64,000 nt of DNA from Saururus chinensis (Eukaryota; Streptophyta; Magnoliopsida; Piperales; Saururaceae): NCBI GenBank assembly GCA_035235625.1, contig CP141144.1:42344014-42408013 (forward strand), written 5' to 3'. The notes below the pieces were generated by a model. It saw only the letters and a list, made by a program, of their open reading frames with translations. It was not told the DNA's origin and ran no database searches. Shown here piece by piece: positions 1-11,182 of the stretch (the first letter of the stretch is position 1; each line of letters begins with the position of its first letter). The position numbers and the translations under genes were made by a program.

Positions 1-246
1 ATTTTCTGTAGTGGTAAGATAAGTACTTGTAAAGTATCATTTATGTTGGTTTTCTATTTTGAATTTAAACAATTATTAGTAATATATTTAAAATTTTATT
101 TGTGTGGATGTCTTAACTAGGATGTATAATTCTATTGGGGATACATCATCCTTTACATCTTTAATAACATCCATGATGCAAAACAAAAAGAACTTCTTTC
201 ACCGGTTTCCTCAATAGAAGAGCTTGTTCCATGCTCATTAGATAAG
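1..246. other. AT-rich leader upstream of the FAR1-type transposase
   Basis: No coding region is recognisable. The stretch is AT-rich and leads into the possible first exon of the transposase pseudogene at 247. It may hold part of that element's 5' region, but no terminal inverted repeat can be defined because the window begins here. Confidence 0.35.
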
Positions 247-2186
247 ATGGAGGAGCATTTACTATCTAATGGCGAAGAAAATGAATCTTCTGAAGAGGTA
301 TATTTAAAAATATGCTTCAAATACTTTTATAAATATGTATATTGTTCATCTTTTAGGTTAATCTTGTATGATGTCATATACTCTTATAATAGGAACCAAT
401 GGAACGACAAAGCCATGATGACATTTTAAATACTGATATTTCATTTGCATTTGATGATAATAAGGTAATGGTCTTTTTTTTTTCCTTATGTAAAGTTAAA
501 AGGTGCATAGCTTACTATATGTTGAGCTTACAACATGGATATCATTTGTAGGTGTTTGAATCACGAGAGATGATGGAATCATGGGCAAAAGAAACATGTA
601 AGAAGTATGGGACAATTCTTGTTGTTCTAAAATCATATGCTAGAAAAAGAAGGCCACGAGTTATATTAGCATGTGAAAGGTCTGGTCAATACAGAAAGAG
701 GACCATTAAAGAGGCCAATGTGGACGTAGAAAAGATTCCTAGAGAAGTATCTACAAAGAAGTGTAAATGCCCCTTCAAGTTATACGGTACTGAATTGAGC
801 GTTAATGGTGGCAAACAATTGAAATTGCATGTCATCTGTGATAGTCACAATCACCCCCCTTGCAATTTGGAGAAGGTCACGCATATGTAGGTTGTCTAAA
901 AGACAAAGAGATAGAATTTTTGAAAGATTTATCGAAGATGGGAGTGAAAGCACATGACATCTTGCTTACATTGAAGGAAAAGGAGCCTTCGAACTGCTCT
1001 ACCATCAAAACAATATACAATGCTTGTTCTCATATTCGTTTGACACAACGAGAAGGTAGAAGTGTATTGCAAGAGATGATGAAGCGTATCAAAGATACTG
1101 GTTATGTTTGCTACCATCGAATAATAATGAGACAAGTACACTAACACATTTATTTTTTGCTCATCCGATGTTTGTTAGGCTTGCAAATCTATTCCCACAT
1201 GTGTTTATTATGGATTGCACATATAAGACCAACAAATATCGTCTCTCGGTTCTATCAATTAATGGAGTTACTTCAACTTATAAGTCATTCTTCAATGGAT
1301 TTGCATTTATCTCCTTTGAGAAAGAAAGTGAATATGTGTGGGCACTAAATTGTTTGAAGTCTTTGTTGACATCAGGTGATCTTCCAGGAGTAATTGTGAC
1401 AGACAGAGATCAAGCCTTGATGCAAGCAATTTAGGTGTTTTCCCCACTTCAAAGAACATATTGTGTAAATGGCATATTTCAACATGTGTAATGAGAAATT
1501 GTCGAAAAGCATTTAATATAGAGGCTGCATGGGTTGACTTCATGCGGCTTTGGAATGAAATTGTACATTCATCAGAGGAGAGTGAATACAATGAACTACT
1601 TCATATTTTGGACACAGACTACAAAGATTTTAAGGAGGTGTTGACTTATCTTCATACTACTTGGTTGAAGCCATTCAAGGAGCAATTTGTAGGCGCTTGG
1701 ACAGACAATTATATGCATTTTGGCAACAAGACCACTAATAGAGTTGAGAGCATGCATGCTCAATTGAAGATGCAACTACGCTCATCAATGGTTGACATAC
1801 TTCAATCATGGTCCAATATTGATGAAATTGTCAACCTTCAACTTGATGAAGTGAGGAAGCCATTTGAAGGAAGTAGATACAAGCAGTGCCACCGATTCAG
1901 AAATCCATTCTACAAAGAAGTAGTTGGGTTAGTGTCAAGGGTTGCATTGAAATTGATAGATGATGAAAGGAAAAAAATTGAGCAGTTTCCAATTGAAGAA
2001 ACACACTGTATGCATGAATTGAGGAAAACACATGGCCTTCCATGTAAGTACCAATTCACAAAGTGGTCACTTGAAGATTGTCCACTGCCATTGCATGAAA
2101 TACATGATCATTGGAAGACACTTTATGTTGTGAGCAAAACAACTTATTAAATGGGACATGAATTAGTTGATTGCTTCGAGTAAATT
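247..2186 (+). pseudogene. FAR1/MULE-type transposase, decayed
   Basis: Reads as a Mutator-like transposase of the FHY3/FAR1 type, the nuclear DDE enzyme that moves MULEs. From 552 a FAR1-like zinc-binding region is seen (TKKCKCPFKLYG, then a Cys and HNH pattern). The DDE core follows: MDCTYKTN with the first Asp near 1,215, VTDRDQAL with the second Asp near 1,400, CKWH near 1,470 and NRVESMHAQLK with the Glu near 1,745. The tail HGLPCKYQF is typical of the family. The reading shifts frame near 870, 1,105 and 1,434-1,440, and in-frame TAA codons end at 2,150 and 2,186, so it is dead. Short upstream blocks (247-297, 355-462) have GT/AG-like borders and may be 5' exons. The frame after 1,461 is the same as that of the OTU domain downstream, so the two were probably one protein. 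Confidence 0.85.
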
Positions 2187-2201
2187 TATGAACGATATGA
2201 A

Positions 2202-3074
2202 ATGGCCAATGAGGGGGTGAAAATACAAATATTATCACAATGCAAACAAATTGCAGATCCTTCGGCAATTTGGATGGAAATGCCTTCAAACTGTACGAAG
2301 CAACGTGGTAGGCCAAAAGGAAGTAAAAACAAGCGGGACAGTTCTACCAAAAGAGATCCCTCTGGTTTTGAGTATGTAGTTGCTGACTTAAGAGCTCAAC
2401 ACAAAGCTGGCATGAAGAAGCTGAAAACATGGAATAAGTCTAAAAAGAATGATGTGAAAGAAAGGTATGTGCATTGTCTTCCCACAGTCATGCAGTCATA
2501 TGTGAAGGACATCTTCGACGTCCCTGTGGATGGCCATTGTGGGTTCCATGTCATTTTATCTTTCTTAGAACTCAGGGAACCTGGGTGGAAAACAGCGAGA
2601 ACAGATTTGATATATGAAATTTCAGTTCATAGGGACAAATATGAAAATATTTTCAGTGGATCTAGTAAGGTAGATGAACTTTTCGATTGTTTGAAGTTCT
2701 TTGGAGATGTGGCCCCCCAAAAAAATTGGATGACAATGCCGGACATGGGGTATGTTATTGCCTCTTGCTACAATGTTCCTGTGATTCTGATTTCGAGGAG
2801 TCTTTGCATGACCATATTCCCATTTAGGACAACTCCTACATCAAAGCATAAAAAAATCTGCATGGCTCACGTTGATGACAATCATTTCATAGGGATACAT
2901 ATACCTAACAATGCCCCTATTCCATTTATTGCACCACCTTGGAGGAAGTACCACAATGCATGTGCAGATGCTTGGGAAAGTTTATACAAAGATCGGGTTG
3001 TTGATATCCAAGAAGATAGTAGTGTCCGACCGTCAGGTGATATCATTGAAGATAGTAGTCTAATTTTAGTTTAG
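2202..3074 (+). CDS. OTU-family cysteine protease domain, C-terminal part of the MULE protein
   Basis: A 290-codon open frame in phase with the transposase upstream, cut from it only by the TAA at 2,184-2,186. An AT-hook-like basic stretch (RGRPKGSKNK, residues 35-44) precedes an OTU (ovarian tumour) deubiquitinase-like fold. The block VPVDGHCGFHVI gives Asp110 and Cys113, and DDNHFIGIHI gives His228, the expected catalytic triad. OTU enzymes cleave ubiquitin-type linkages. FAR1-type MULE proteins with a C-terminal OTU domain are known in plants, usually under misleading names. The whole triad survives although the transposase is broken. Whether the ORF is expressed alone is unknown: the ATG at 2,202 is internal to the ancestral protein, so this could equally be listed as part of the pseudogene. 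Confidence 0.75.
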   Translation: MANEGVKIQILSQCKQIADPSAIWMEMPSNCTKQRGRPKGSKNKRDSSTKRDPSGFEYVVADLRAQHKAGMKKLKTWNKSKKNDVKERYVHCLPTVMQSYVKDIFDVPVDGHCGFHVILSFLELREPGWKTARTDLIYEISVHRDKYENIFSGSSKVDELFDCLKFFGDVAPQKNWMTMPDMGYVIASCYNVPVILISRSLCMTIFPFRTTPTSKHKKICMAHVDDNHFIGIHIPNNAPIPFIAPPWRKYHNACADAWESLYKDRVVDIQEDSSVRPSGDIIEDSSLILV

Positions 3075-3220
3075 TTTTTTTAATACATGGTACATGACAC
3101 TTTTTATTAAATTTTGAACACATATATTTTAATTTTATTTTATGAATGTGTTTTGTGAGTAATGTCTTCAATAGGTACAAATATTTTAGATCTATAATGA
3201 ATTATTGGGTTATGGAGGTT

Positions 3221-3783
3221 TCATGACGGGGGTTACACCCCACTATTTAAAACTGATTTATATGGGGACTAAATGTCCCCGTCACATTATTCCCACATTG
3301 GCGGTGCCCTCTCCCTGCCAGCAATCGTCCAAAAGGTTTCAACATCCTCGAAATTCTTCTGGAAATTGTCTAGCAGAGGTTACCCCATGCCACATTCAAT
3401 CCACGTATATGGGGACCGTATGTCCCCGTCCAATTCTTCGTAATTCTGCGGTGACAGGCACCCGCCAGAACTCTTCCAGAAAGTTTCAAATCCCTCAACA
3501 ATCTTCTGGAATTTGTCTGGCGGGGGTACCCCCCGCCATATTCCATGCATGCATACGGGGACCGTATGTCCCGGTCAAATTCTTCATAATTGGGCGGTGA
3601 TGGGCACCCGCTAGAACTCCTCCAGAAGGTTTCAAAACCCTCGACAATCTTCTGGAAGTTGTTTGGCGGGGGGTACCCCCCACCACATTAAATGCATGCA
3701 TACGGGGACAGTATGTCCCCGTCTAATTCTTCATATTTTGGCAGTGATGGGAACCCGCCAGAACTCCTCCAGAAGGCTAAACC
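3221..3783. repeat. Tandem array, about 147 bp x 3.8, with nested palindromes
   Basis: Four successive units begin near 3,221, 3,372, 3,521 and 3,667. Each carries a GGGGGTACCCCCC-like palindrome, then GGGGACCGTATGTCCCC or a variant, then a conserved block resembling CCAGAACTCCTCCAGAAGG. The last unit is partial. The array lies just 3' of the transposase-OTU reading frame and may be subterminal sequence of that element. Open frames here are by-products of the repeat. Confidence 0.85.
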
Positions 3784-4342
3784 ATGAAAAAAATTTGCGA
3801 ACTGGATCCTGCAAACTCGTGAAGCGCATTACCCTTCATACCCCACCCTTCTTCCCTTCATATTGACAAAAAAACCACCAAAAAAAAGCATGAAAAGAAG
3901 AAAATTTTTGCTGCTTCATGATTCAATTAAGAAATTGTATTCAACCTGCAGGTATGACAAACATTTTCATATTCGTCCAAGCATTCACTGCCTTACAATG
4001 GATGCACACTTCTACTAAATCAATCTTCTATTCATATAGTGTTGATTATAAAACATCATTCACCAATTTTATCATAAAGGGAAATATTGACTTCAACTTG
4101 TCCACAACATTTACCTCGTACCTGCTTAATTATCATCGTAGCACACACAATCATCATACCACACACAATCATCATAACTATTGACTTCAAAATAGTAAAT
4201 TACCATCATACCACACACGATCATCACATAGCAAAAGTATTCACATCACAATACTTCTTTTTTTAGTATATTATTACAATGCAAAAAAGAGTTAAAAGTA
4301 ACACATAGTGTTTTGTCCAAGGTTGAATATTCATAAGTAGGC
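3784..4342. other. AT-rich spacer between convergent transposon genes
   Basis: No gene found. It contains short repeats such as ACACACAATCATCATACC near 4,143-4,175. It lies between the 3' end of the + strand transposase-OTU unit with its array and the 3' end of the - strand PMD gene. Confidence 0.5.
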
Positions 4343-6512
4343 CTATTTAGAAACTATTTTCCCCTTTCCCTTTAGTGTAGCCTTTCGTCCTCGAGTTGAA
4401 CTTCTTTTCCCAACAACAATGTTGCTATGAGTAGGATCATCATAAAGAAGTTCCTCCATATCTAAACTCACTTTTCTTTTGCCTTCGTTGTCCTCAAGTC
4501 CATTCAAAGATTCTTCTAACAAAGCAATAGCCTTCTGCTTGTGGGCAAGCTGCATAAAATAATTTTGTAATCAGATATCAAACCATAAAAAAATTTCACA
4601 ATTTTGATAACATACGTACCCATTCTTCTCCAGTTGACTTTTGCCCTACGTAGTCTATTGCATACAATTGCCCATCTAGATTTTGCACAAGGGGGTGAAA
4701 AATTGTTTTGTACCACTACATGTAGTCATGTGCACAATCCCATGGATTTTTCACCATGTCTCCACATTGTTTTGACGGCAAGATGTGCCTATTGCTATGC
4801 TTCCAAAGGTTGATGTTTGCATCATATACAAGTTTATACCCCTTCGCATGTGCACGCCTACTAGAACCCCGGGGATTAGGCTGAGGTGGTTGTGGAGGGA
4901 TTGTTTGTACAAATCCAAATTGCCTTAGAACTCTTGCTGGATTGTAGGGTTCCCTAATTTGAAAACAAAAGAGGATCCCCGAATACATGGCATTAGCAGC
5001 TATTGGATGATGCACTCGTTCTTCTCTATATGGTTGCCATATAACCTATAATAAAATGCCTTATGGTTTCAGTAATTGTCATATTCAGCTATGTGATTGA
5101 GTAAAGTGTAATTTTACGTACTTATGGTTGTAAGATAATAACTAAATAAATAAAATTTACTTGACGAGCATCCAAATGATCTAGAGCCTCCCTGAACTTT
5201 ATAAGCTTATGCGCAGGATTAATTGGTTGTGAGTTTTTCCCTTTCTAAAGTAGGGCTTGTGGCTGCCCTTTTTCATAAGTACTGCTAGGAACTGGTCTCT
5301 CTATTTTGAAATGGTCATATGACCATGCCTACCATAAAAGACATCATATATCGATTAATATAAAGTGCAATATGTGAGGTAATAACAAATACCAAATAAG
5401 TTTATAAATAATTCAAATCTTATTATACCTCTAACAACATAAGATATCCGCCAATCTGTCGCACTTTAGCTCTAGATGCAATACACAATTGACGATATAA
5501 GTAGGCAAGTGTAGCTGCTCCCCATGCGTACTTGTCGATGCCATTTATATCCATAAGCAAATTCAAATACTTCGCAGGCACCTTTGTTCCAAATTTATCA
5601 CAGAGGATGGTACATCCTAACAAATATAAGATGTATGCTCTCACGGAACAATGCACATCCTCTTCGGTCGCATCTTCTAGTAATTGGCAAAATTTATTGC
5701 GCAACCAATTTAGTGACAACCCCTTCCCTTTACATTTGTTCGATTGTTCTGCAGTCTCTTCCCTATCAATCCCTAAGGCATTCACACACAAATCAACCAA
5801 CCCCTCACCCTCAACGTCAGGGGTTACCACCGCATGTCCCTTCACATGAACCCCTATCAATTGTTGCACATCATCCAATGTAATTGTCAACTCTCCGAAA
5901 GGCATATGAAAAGAGTTTGTTTCTGGATACCACCATTCGACTAAAGATGGTATCCACATTCTATTGATGGTCTTGTATGAAACATATGTCAACGGAAACA
6001 AACCACTTGCCTTTATTAGTGGACTAATAACACTGTCCTCCACATCCCAAGCAATAAGCTTCTTATGATGATGAATACACCGGAGAGGCCCACGGTCCTA
6101 TAAGTATGAATTATATTATCAAACATAGAGTAAAATGCTTGTAAAGTAAAAAGATAAAGTTTAACCAACTTACTTTGCTTTTCCAAATGACATTTGCAAC
6201 ATGGGTCTTATAATTACTTAAAATTGTATTTTCCATGGGCCCTCCTGGGAAGGGGAATGTTTCATCATCTTCTGCTTCACCCTCTCCCTCTTCTCCATTA
6301 TTTTCATTGTCATCATCTTCCTCTTCTTCTCCATCTCCTTTATCATTTTCATCCTCTTCCCTCTCTTCTTCATTAGTTTCATGCATATTTGTTTTAGCAG
6401 GCTCATGTTGCTCATTTAATCTAGCATCTACTTCCACATCTCCTTGAACTTCTCCTTCCTTCATTTCAGTTCGTCGTCTCCTATACGATGCAGTTGGGTG
6501 AGGCCTTGGCAT
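4343..6512 (-). pseudogene. Plant mobile domain (PMD/MAIN-like) gene, five exons, two stops
   Basis: Five exons can be joined on the - strand: 6512-6174, 6097-5429, 5328-5161, 5045-4620 and 4549-4343, all with GT-AG borders and all in phase (about 603 codons). Exon 1 encodes a very acidic N-terminus (Glu/Asp runs). Exons 2-4 carry the plant mobile domain (aminotransferase-like PMD family, shared by MAIN/MAIL proteins and transposons): VEWWYPETNSFHMPFGE, LTITLDDVQQLIG, YAWGAATLAYLYRQL and REPYNPARVLRQFGF. Exon 5 gives a short basic C-terminus. Frame is kept throughout, but TAG codons lie at 5,247-5,245 (about codon 364) and 4,718-4,716 (about codon 502). Both fit CAG-to-TAG transitions. PMD proteins are nuclear and linked to silencing or transposons. 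Here the gene converges on the MULE-OTU unit and may belong to a transposon. The stops could instead be assembly errors, which I think less likely. Confidence 0.85.
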
Positions 6513-7502
6513 CTTCTCAGCTTGCCTTTAAAACAACAAAATATAATCAAATAATAAAGGACAATAATAAAATGATTTCTACCAATGTTTTGTTTAATTT
6601 GACAAAAACAATCAACTGTTAATATAAGTGCAATCTAAATCTCCAGATTGGATAAAACAAGGGAAATTATAACAAAAAAATAATAAAACAACACGGCATA
6701 AGTAGTCAAGTTGGCAAGATACCTTACACAATGAGGGTACAATGGAAACTATCCTTGCAAAGGAGGAAAGTATCAGAAATAATTAATGATGAGATTTGCA
6801 GTTTCAGTCCCAGCTTCAACCATATAAATAATAACAAAATCAATCTTCTTACATTCCTAAGTGGTTATAAAGCCTCAAATTAATATTGTAGATTAAGTAT
6901 GATGGTAAGCAACATAGAAATTAGTACAGTGGTATCAGGGCTATACATCATCAAAATTCAAAAGCAAAATAAAAATTATAGTAGCATGTGCTTGAAACAA
7001 TCAAATATTCAAGAAGGATAAATTGTTTGATTTATGGTTCATGATGAAAATTGCTAGACAAGAGAATAAGGAAAACCAAAACAAAGTATTGGAATAAAGC
7101 TACCACACAAGTTCAGACAAACAATAAAAGATTCACTCCTACACCCAGCCAATATGAACAAAATGAATAATGAATTTTTTTTCTTATAACTACATGACAA
7201 CAAAAATATCACATTCCCATTTATGAAATGCAGCTATAAGAGAGATACATTTACTAAAATGTACCATAAAATCTTAGTCATTTCAGTAAAATTTTTTCTT
7301 TTACATTAGTCAAAATATTAATCAGTCCAAAGCCCTTAGATACATTAGCCTACAAATTAGTAAGCATTTTAACAAACACTACATGCGCACTTAGATACAA
7401 TTATACATTAACAACATAAGCTACATATAATGCTCACATTATAAAGACAAATTAAAGTAATATAGGAACCAAGTACTAACCTTTTTCGGAGTAAACTATT
7501 CA
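6513..7502. other. AT-rich sequence upstream of the PMD gene
   Basis: No coding potential or known repeat was recognised. It would include the promoter of the - strand PMD gene. No TATA box can be singled out in such AT-rich DNA. Confidence 0.4.
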
Positions 7503-7935
7503 TCAATTTACGGAGAGGACTTGGAGGGAATAGGGGTCGGGAGGAGGGGAGGGAGGGGACGAGAGGCGACAATAAGGGAGGGAGTGGAGGTGAGGTGGGT
7601 AGACGGGACGGGCCTGGAGGGGAGGGGAGGAGACAATATAGGACGGGAGAGAAGGGGAGGGGAGGAGACAAGATAGGAGGGCGGGGATGGTAGGAGATAA
7701 GACGGTAGGGCGGGGTATGGTAGGAGACAAGACGGGAGGGCAGGGGAAGGGGACTTCACCGGAGGAGAGGGGACAGAGGGGAGGGGACTTCACCGGAGTA
7801 GAAGGGACGGAACTGGGGAAGAAAAGACGGGAGGGGGAAATAGAACAACAGGAGGTGGGGGCACAGTCAAAGTGGGGGGGGATAGCAAGGGTAAAGTGTA
7901 AGGGGGGGGGGGATAGCAAGGGTAAAGTGTAAGGA
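7503..7935. repeat. Polypurine (G/A) tract with degenerate minisatellite
   Basis: About 430 bp of almost pure purine on the + strand, rich in GGGAGG and GGGGAGG. It contains loosely repeated units of about 25-30 bp resembling GGTAGGAGACAAGACGGGAG (7,680-7,745) and an exact-looking local duplication of GGGGGATAGCAAGGGTAAAG (7,878-7,932). The Pro/Ser-rich - strand frames and Gly-rich + strand frames are composition artefacts. Such tracts can form triplex or G-quadruplex structures. Confidence 0.8.
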
Positions 7936-8435
7936 AGTAAAATTAGTATTTTATTTTGGGATATAGCCGCGTTCTTAATTTAGTCTGTTTTCCCTCCCTT
8001 TCAGTTTTAGATGCCATCCGTAATGGGAACCAGAGCCACGACGATCCGGCGACCTGCCAACCCAACGATGGTGGTGCTGCTCGGTTCAGTGCTGCATACA
8101 CTGCCGCTGCCAGAGCGTCCACCACTACTTCCTGACCCGGAGTCGCCATCACTGGGTGAGCCCTACCCTCCAACGGCCAGCAAAGAAAGGTGTTCCCTTC
8201 CACACCGATCGTGGCCTTCCCGATGGCCTGGACTGTGATGTTGCAGACAGCGCCCGCCACAAGAATTACGGCGGGGAGGGCCTCGACGCACTGTGCTGGA
8301 GGTGGCACACGTGAGTGCGAATCGATCCACAGATGAATGACGACATGCAGAAGCATGGTATGCGCCACAACCCTCGTCGTTGGCTTGGGCACAACCTATG
8401 CCTGACCGGCCAGGAGACGACCTTCGGCCGCCAGC
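7936..8435. repeat. Partial duplicate of the GC-rich block
   Basis: This stretch shares long exact-looking strings with the block just downstream: the string around GAGTCGCCATCACTGGGTGA at about 8,142 recurs at about 8,469, and the one around CCGATCGTGGCCTTCCCGAT at about 8,204 recurs at about 8,695. It is GC-rich against an AT-rich background and looks like a rearranged partial tandem duplication. No protein family is recognised on either strand. Confidence 0.65.
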
Positions 8436-9505
8436 AAATAAGTAGGCATTTCTCTTGCCAAACCCGGAGTCGCCATCACTGGGTGAGCCCTACCCTCCAA
8501 CGGCCAGCAACGGCTGCCGGCTATTATCCAGTCCCCTGACGTCTCCTCACTGGCCGCAAACTGCCCGGCCTGCCTGCCCCCAATTCTGCTAAGCTTCCTC
8601 CATCCTCCCCGACACCGAAGTAGTTCCGTCTAGGCTGTCAACAGCGAGATGGACGCCATCTGCGAGATGGACACCGAAGTAGTTCCCTTCCACACCGATC
8701 GTGGCCTTCCCGATGGCCTGGACTCTGATGTTGCAGACAACGTCGGCCACAAGAATTACGGCGGGGAGGGCCTCGACGTACTGTGCTGGTGGTGGCACAC
8801 GTGAGTGCAGCTCGATCCGCAGACGAATGACGACAAGCAGAAGCATGGTATGCGCAACGGCACCGTACCCACAATCCTCGTCCTTGGCTTGGTCACAACC
8901 TATGCCCTGGCCGGCCGGGAGAGGACCCTCGGCCGCCAGCAAATTGGGTAGATACAGGAGCAGAGCAGTCCTGTGTTGTCGCCTCCGTCGCCGCGGAGTG
9001 CCAGATCCCGATCGGAGCTCTCCCTCTTCCGCGTCGAGGCCGCCTTGTGAAGGGCCGCAACAGAGCTGATCCGGCCGTCGTCCCTACCACTACAGCGCAC
9101 GTCAATGGAAACAACTGTTGCATATTAGGAGGATCCGCTGCCCGATCCTCCTTGGGCTTTCTTCTCCCTCCGCTTCAAAAACGGTTGTCCACAGCCCGCT
9201 TGAGATTCCCCGGCCGGCGTTGCTGCCCGTTGGAGAAGGTAGCGGCAGTAGGGGCCACCAACGCAGTCCCTCTCGAGCCCATTCCCTGGTCCATATCGGG
9301 TCTGAGACGACCCCGGCTTTGGTCCATAGTCATATCTTCCTCACCAACCCGCGCCGGTTCCGCCCCAACCCAGATCTGTGTCCAGTATCCACGGCCCACC
9401 GGCGCATTCAGTGCAGTCCATCCGTAGGGGCATCACCGGTATCTTGTGTCAGTGTCTTTGTCAAAATGGGACATTAGTTTTTGCCCATCCATGATGTCAG
9501 ACATA
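8436..9505. repeat. GC-rich block, copy 1 of the segmental repeat
   Basis: About 1.07 kb of GC-rich sequence, nearly identical to 34,689-35,790. Several overlapping open frames exist on both strands, including a 117-codon - strand frame (8,589-8,942) kept unchanged in the second copy. None matches a family I recognise, and overlap in several frames is expected from the GC content. It may derive from a gene's promoter or first exon, or from an element, but nothing decides this. It marks the left edge of the large tandem duplication. Confidence 0.7.
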
Positions 9506-9540
9506 GTCATATTTATATATGTAGCCATTTACATATGTCG

Positions 9541-9960
9541 ATTATATATTTTATTATTATTATTTATTAATATATATTAAATTAATAATTAATAGTAATA
9601 ATATTAGTAATAGTGGTGATGGTAAAGGCATTGACAATAGTATTAATGGTGAAAGTAGTAATAGCAATAGTAATGGTAGCGGTGATAATAGTAGCAGCAG
9701 TGGTAGTAAAAGTGGTAGGAGAAGTGATGATGGCAATCATTATAATAGCAGTGAGGGTGATGATAGTAGAGATAGTAACGATAATTGTGATAGTGATGAT
9801 AATTATGGTGATGATGGAGATAATGCTGACGATGGTAGTGGTAATAGTAATGACAATAATTATAGTGGGAGAGGTGGTGGCGGTGATTGTAGTGGTGGTA
9901 ATGGTAGTAATAGTATAAGTGATGGTAGCAGTGAAAGTAACAGTCAAAGTGGCAAGTTTG
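9541..9960. repeat. Degenerate trinucleotide tract (GAT/AGT/GGT type)
   Basis: About 400 bp in which nearly every third base is T and the rest are purines, for example AGTAATAGTGGTGATGG. It begins after a short ATTATT-rich lead-in. The - strand frame of 141 codons is a Thr/Ile low-complexity artefact of the same period. This tract is absent at the matching place in the second copy (about 35.79-37.40 kb). Confidence 0.8.
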
Positions 9961-11089
9961 ACACTAAAAATATTGAAGGTACAAGTCTTTGGTAAGTAGA
10001 TTTTCACCTAAAATCTAGGAGATGAGGGATTAAAATTTTTTGGGCTAATTTTTTATCCATTTCCTCTTAGTTTCTATTCTAATTTTTATTTTCATCAAGT
10101 TCAGACAATTGAACAAAAAGACTAATTGAAGGCAAGATAGTATTTTATATTATGAGGGATAAGAAGAATTATATATGTGGTCTTAAAAAAGGTAAGATGG
10201 CCTAGTGTCCTCATCAAGACAGGACATGACTTTATAGCTTGAATGTGCTACTTGAAGAGACCAAATGACAAAAGGTTAGCTTCTTAAGCACATCTTATGT
10301 TTGAAGAATATAAAGAACAACTTAAACATCAAGAAAGTCAAATTAATGACCAACAAAGATGCAACAACAATCGTAAGTGCAACAACAACAAAGGCAATTT
10401 GACATGTGACGGCATTCATGAGGGAGTAACATTTCAAGAGTCGCTAAAGCTAATGTAAAGTTTAGTCTGCTCAACCTTACATAAAATGATATAGGTTATG
10501 CATACTTTTGCTTGGTTATGGGAAAACTCTGTAATTAGTGCAGTTTTTACTGCAGACATAACAGTGGATGTTGAAAGTTCGTCAAACTCTAGAAAGACAA
10601 GTAGTCTAGCCTATATGAATTAGGTTTTTTACTGGCCACCAATATTTGAACTAAATATGAAAGTTTTGATTCTCTTCCTTCAACATCATTTAGTAATTAG
10701 TTGCATTTTCAATGTAGTAGTAATCAATATTTTCAGTTATTAATGTGAATAAGAAGGCAGATTGTATTAAATTATCTTGTGTCATGAGAAATAAATTTTG
10801 CCTCCTTTGTTCTGTTTTAAAGGACTACAGTTCGTCTAATATACCATCTTAAGGTTTTTGCCTCCAAGTGTTCTCAGGGCATCGAGTTTGGTTTATTGTA
10901 CTATGCCTTTTTTAATTCATAAGTTTTTGGAAAACTAAATGTTATAATTCATAGGAGTAGAACGTGATAATCAAATGCAAACAATTCCACACCAAGGCTG
11001 CTCATCTTGGAGATACAACAAACCAAGTTGGCCACTTCCAACTGTTAGAACTTGCATCTCTCTGTTTTGAGTGAATTATACATTGATTT
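9961..11089. other. AT-rich non-coding stretch; duplication alignment resumes near 10,725
   Basis: No gene is supported. A short Gln/Asn/Lys-rich reading near 10,290-10,400 is too brief to assign. From about 10,725 the sequence again matches copy 2 (from about 37,405), so 9,506-10,725 is private to copy 1. Confidence 0.45.
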
Positions 11090-11182
11090 GTGTTGATTTA
11101 TAGGTCTCTGTCTTTTTGCAAAGGTCTTGACTGCTATTGGCAATTTCTATATATGTTCAATTGCTGCAGACCGTCATATTGT

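Noticed and set aside
3221-3783. Possible CRISPR-like regularly spaced repeats
   Set aside because: Units are about 147 bp of continuous diverged repeat with no unique spacers, in plant nuclear DNA. It is an ordinary tandem array.
7408-7932. Pro/Ser-rich and Gly-rich proteins over the polypurine tract
   Set aside because: All frames are open because of G/A-only composition; not evidence of coding.
8589-9477. Several overlapping ORFs as genes in the GC-rich block
   Set aside because: Up to five frames overlap in GC-rich DNA and no family motif is seen. Kept only as a repeat block.
9582-10007. Thr/Ile-rich 141-codon protein on the - strand
   Set aside because: The frame mirrors a period-3 low-complexity tract; there is no domain-like composition.
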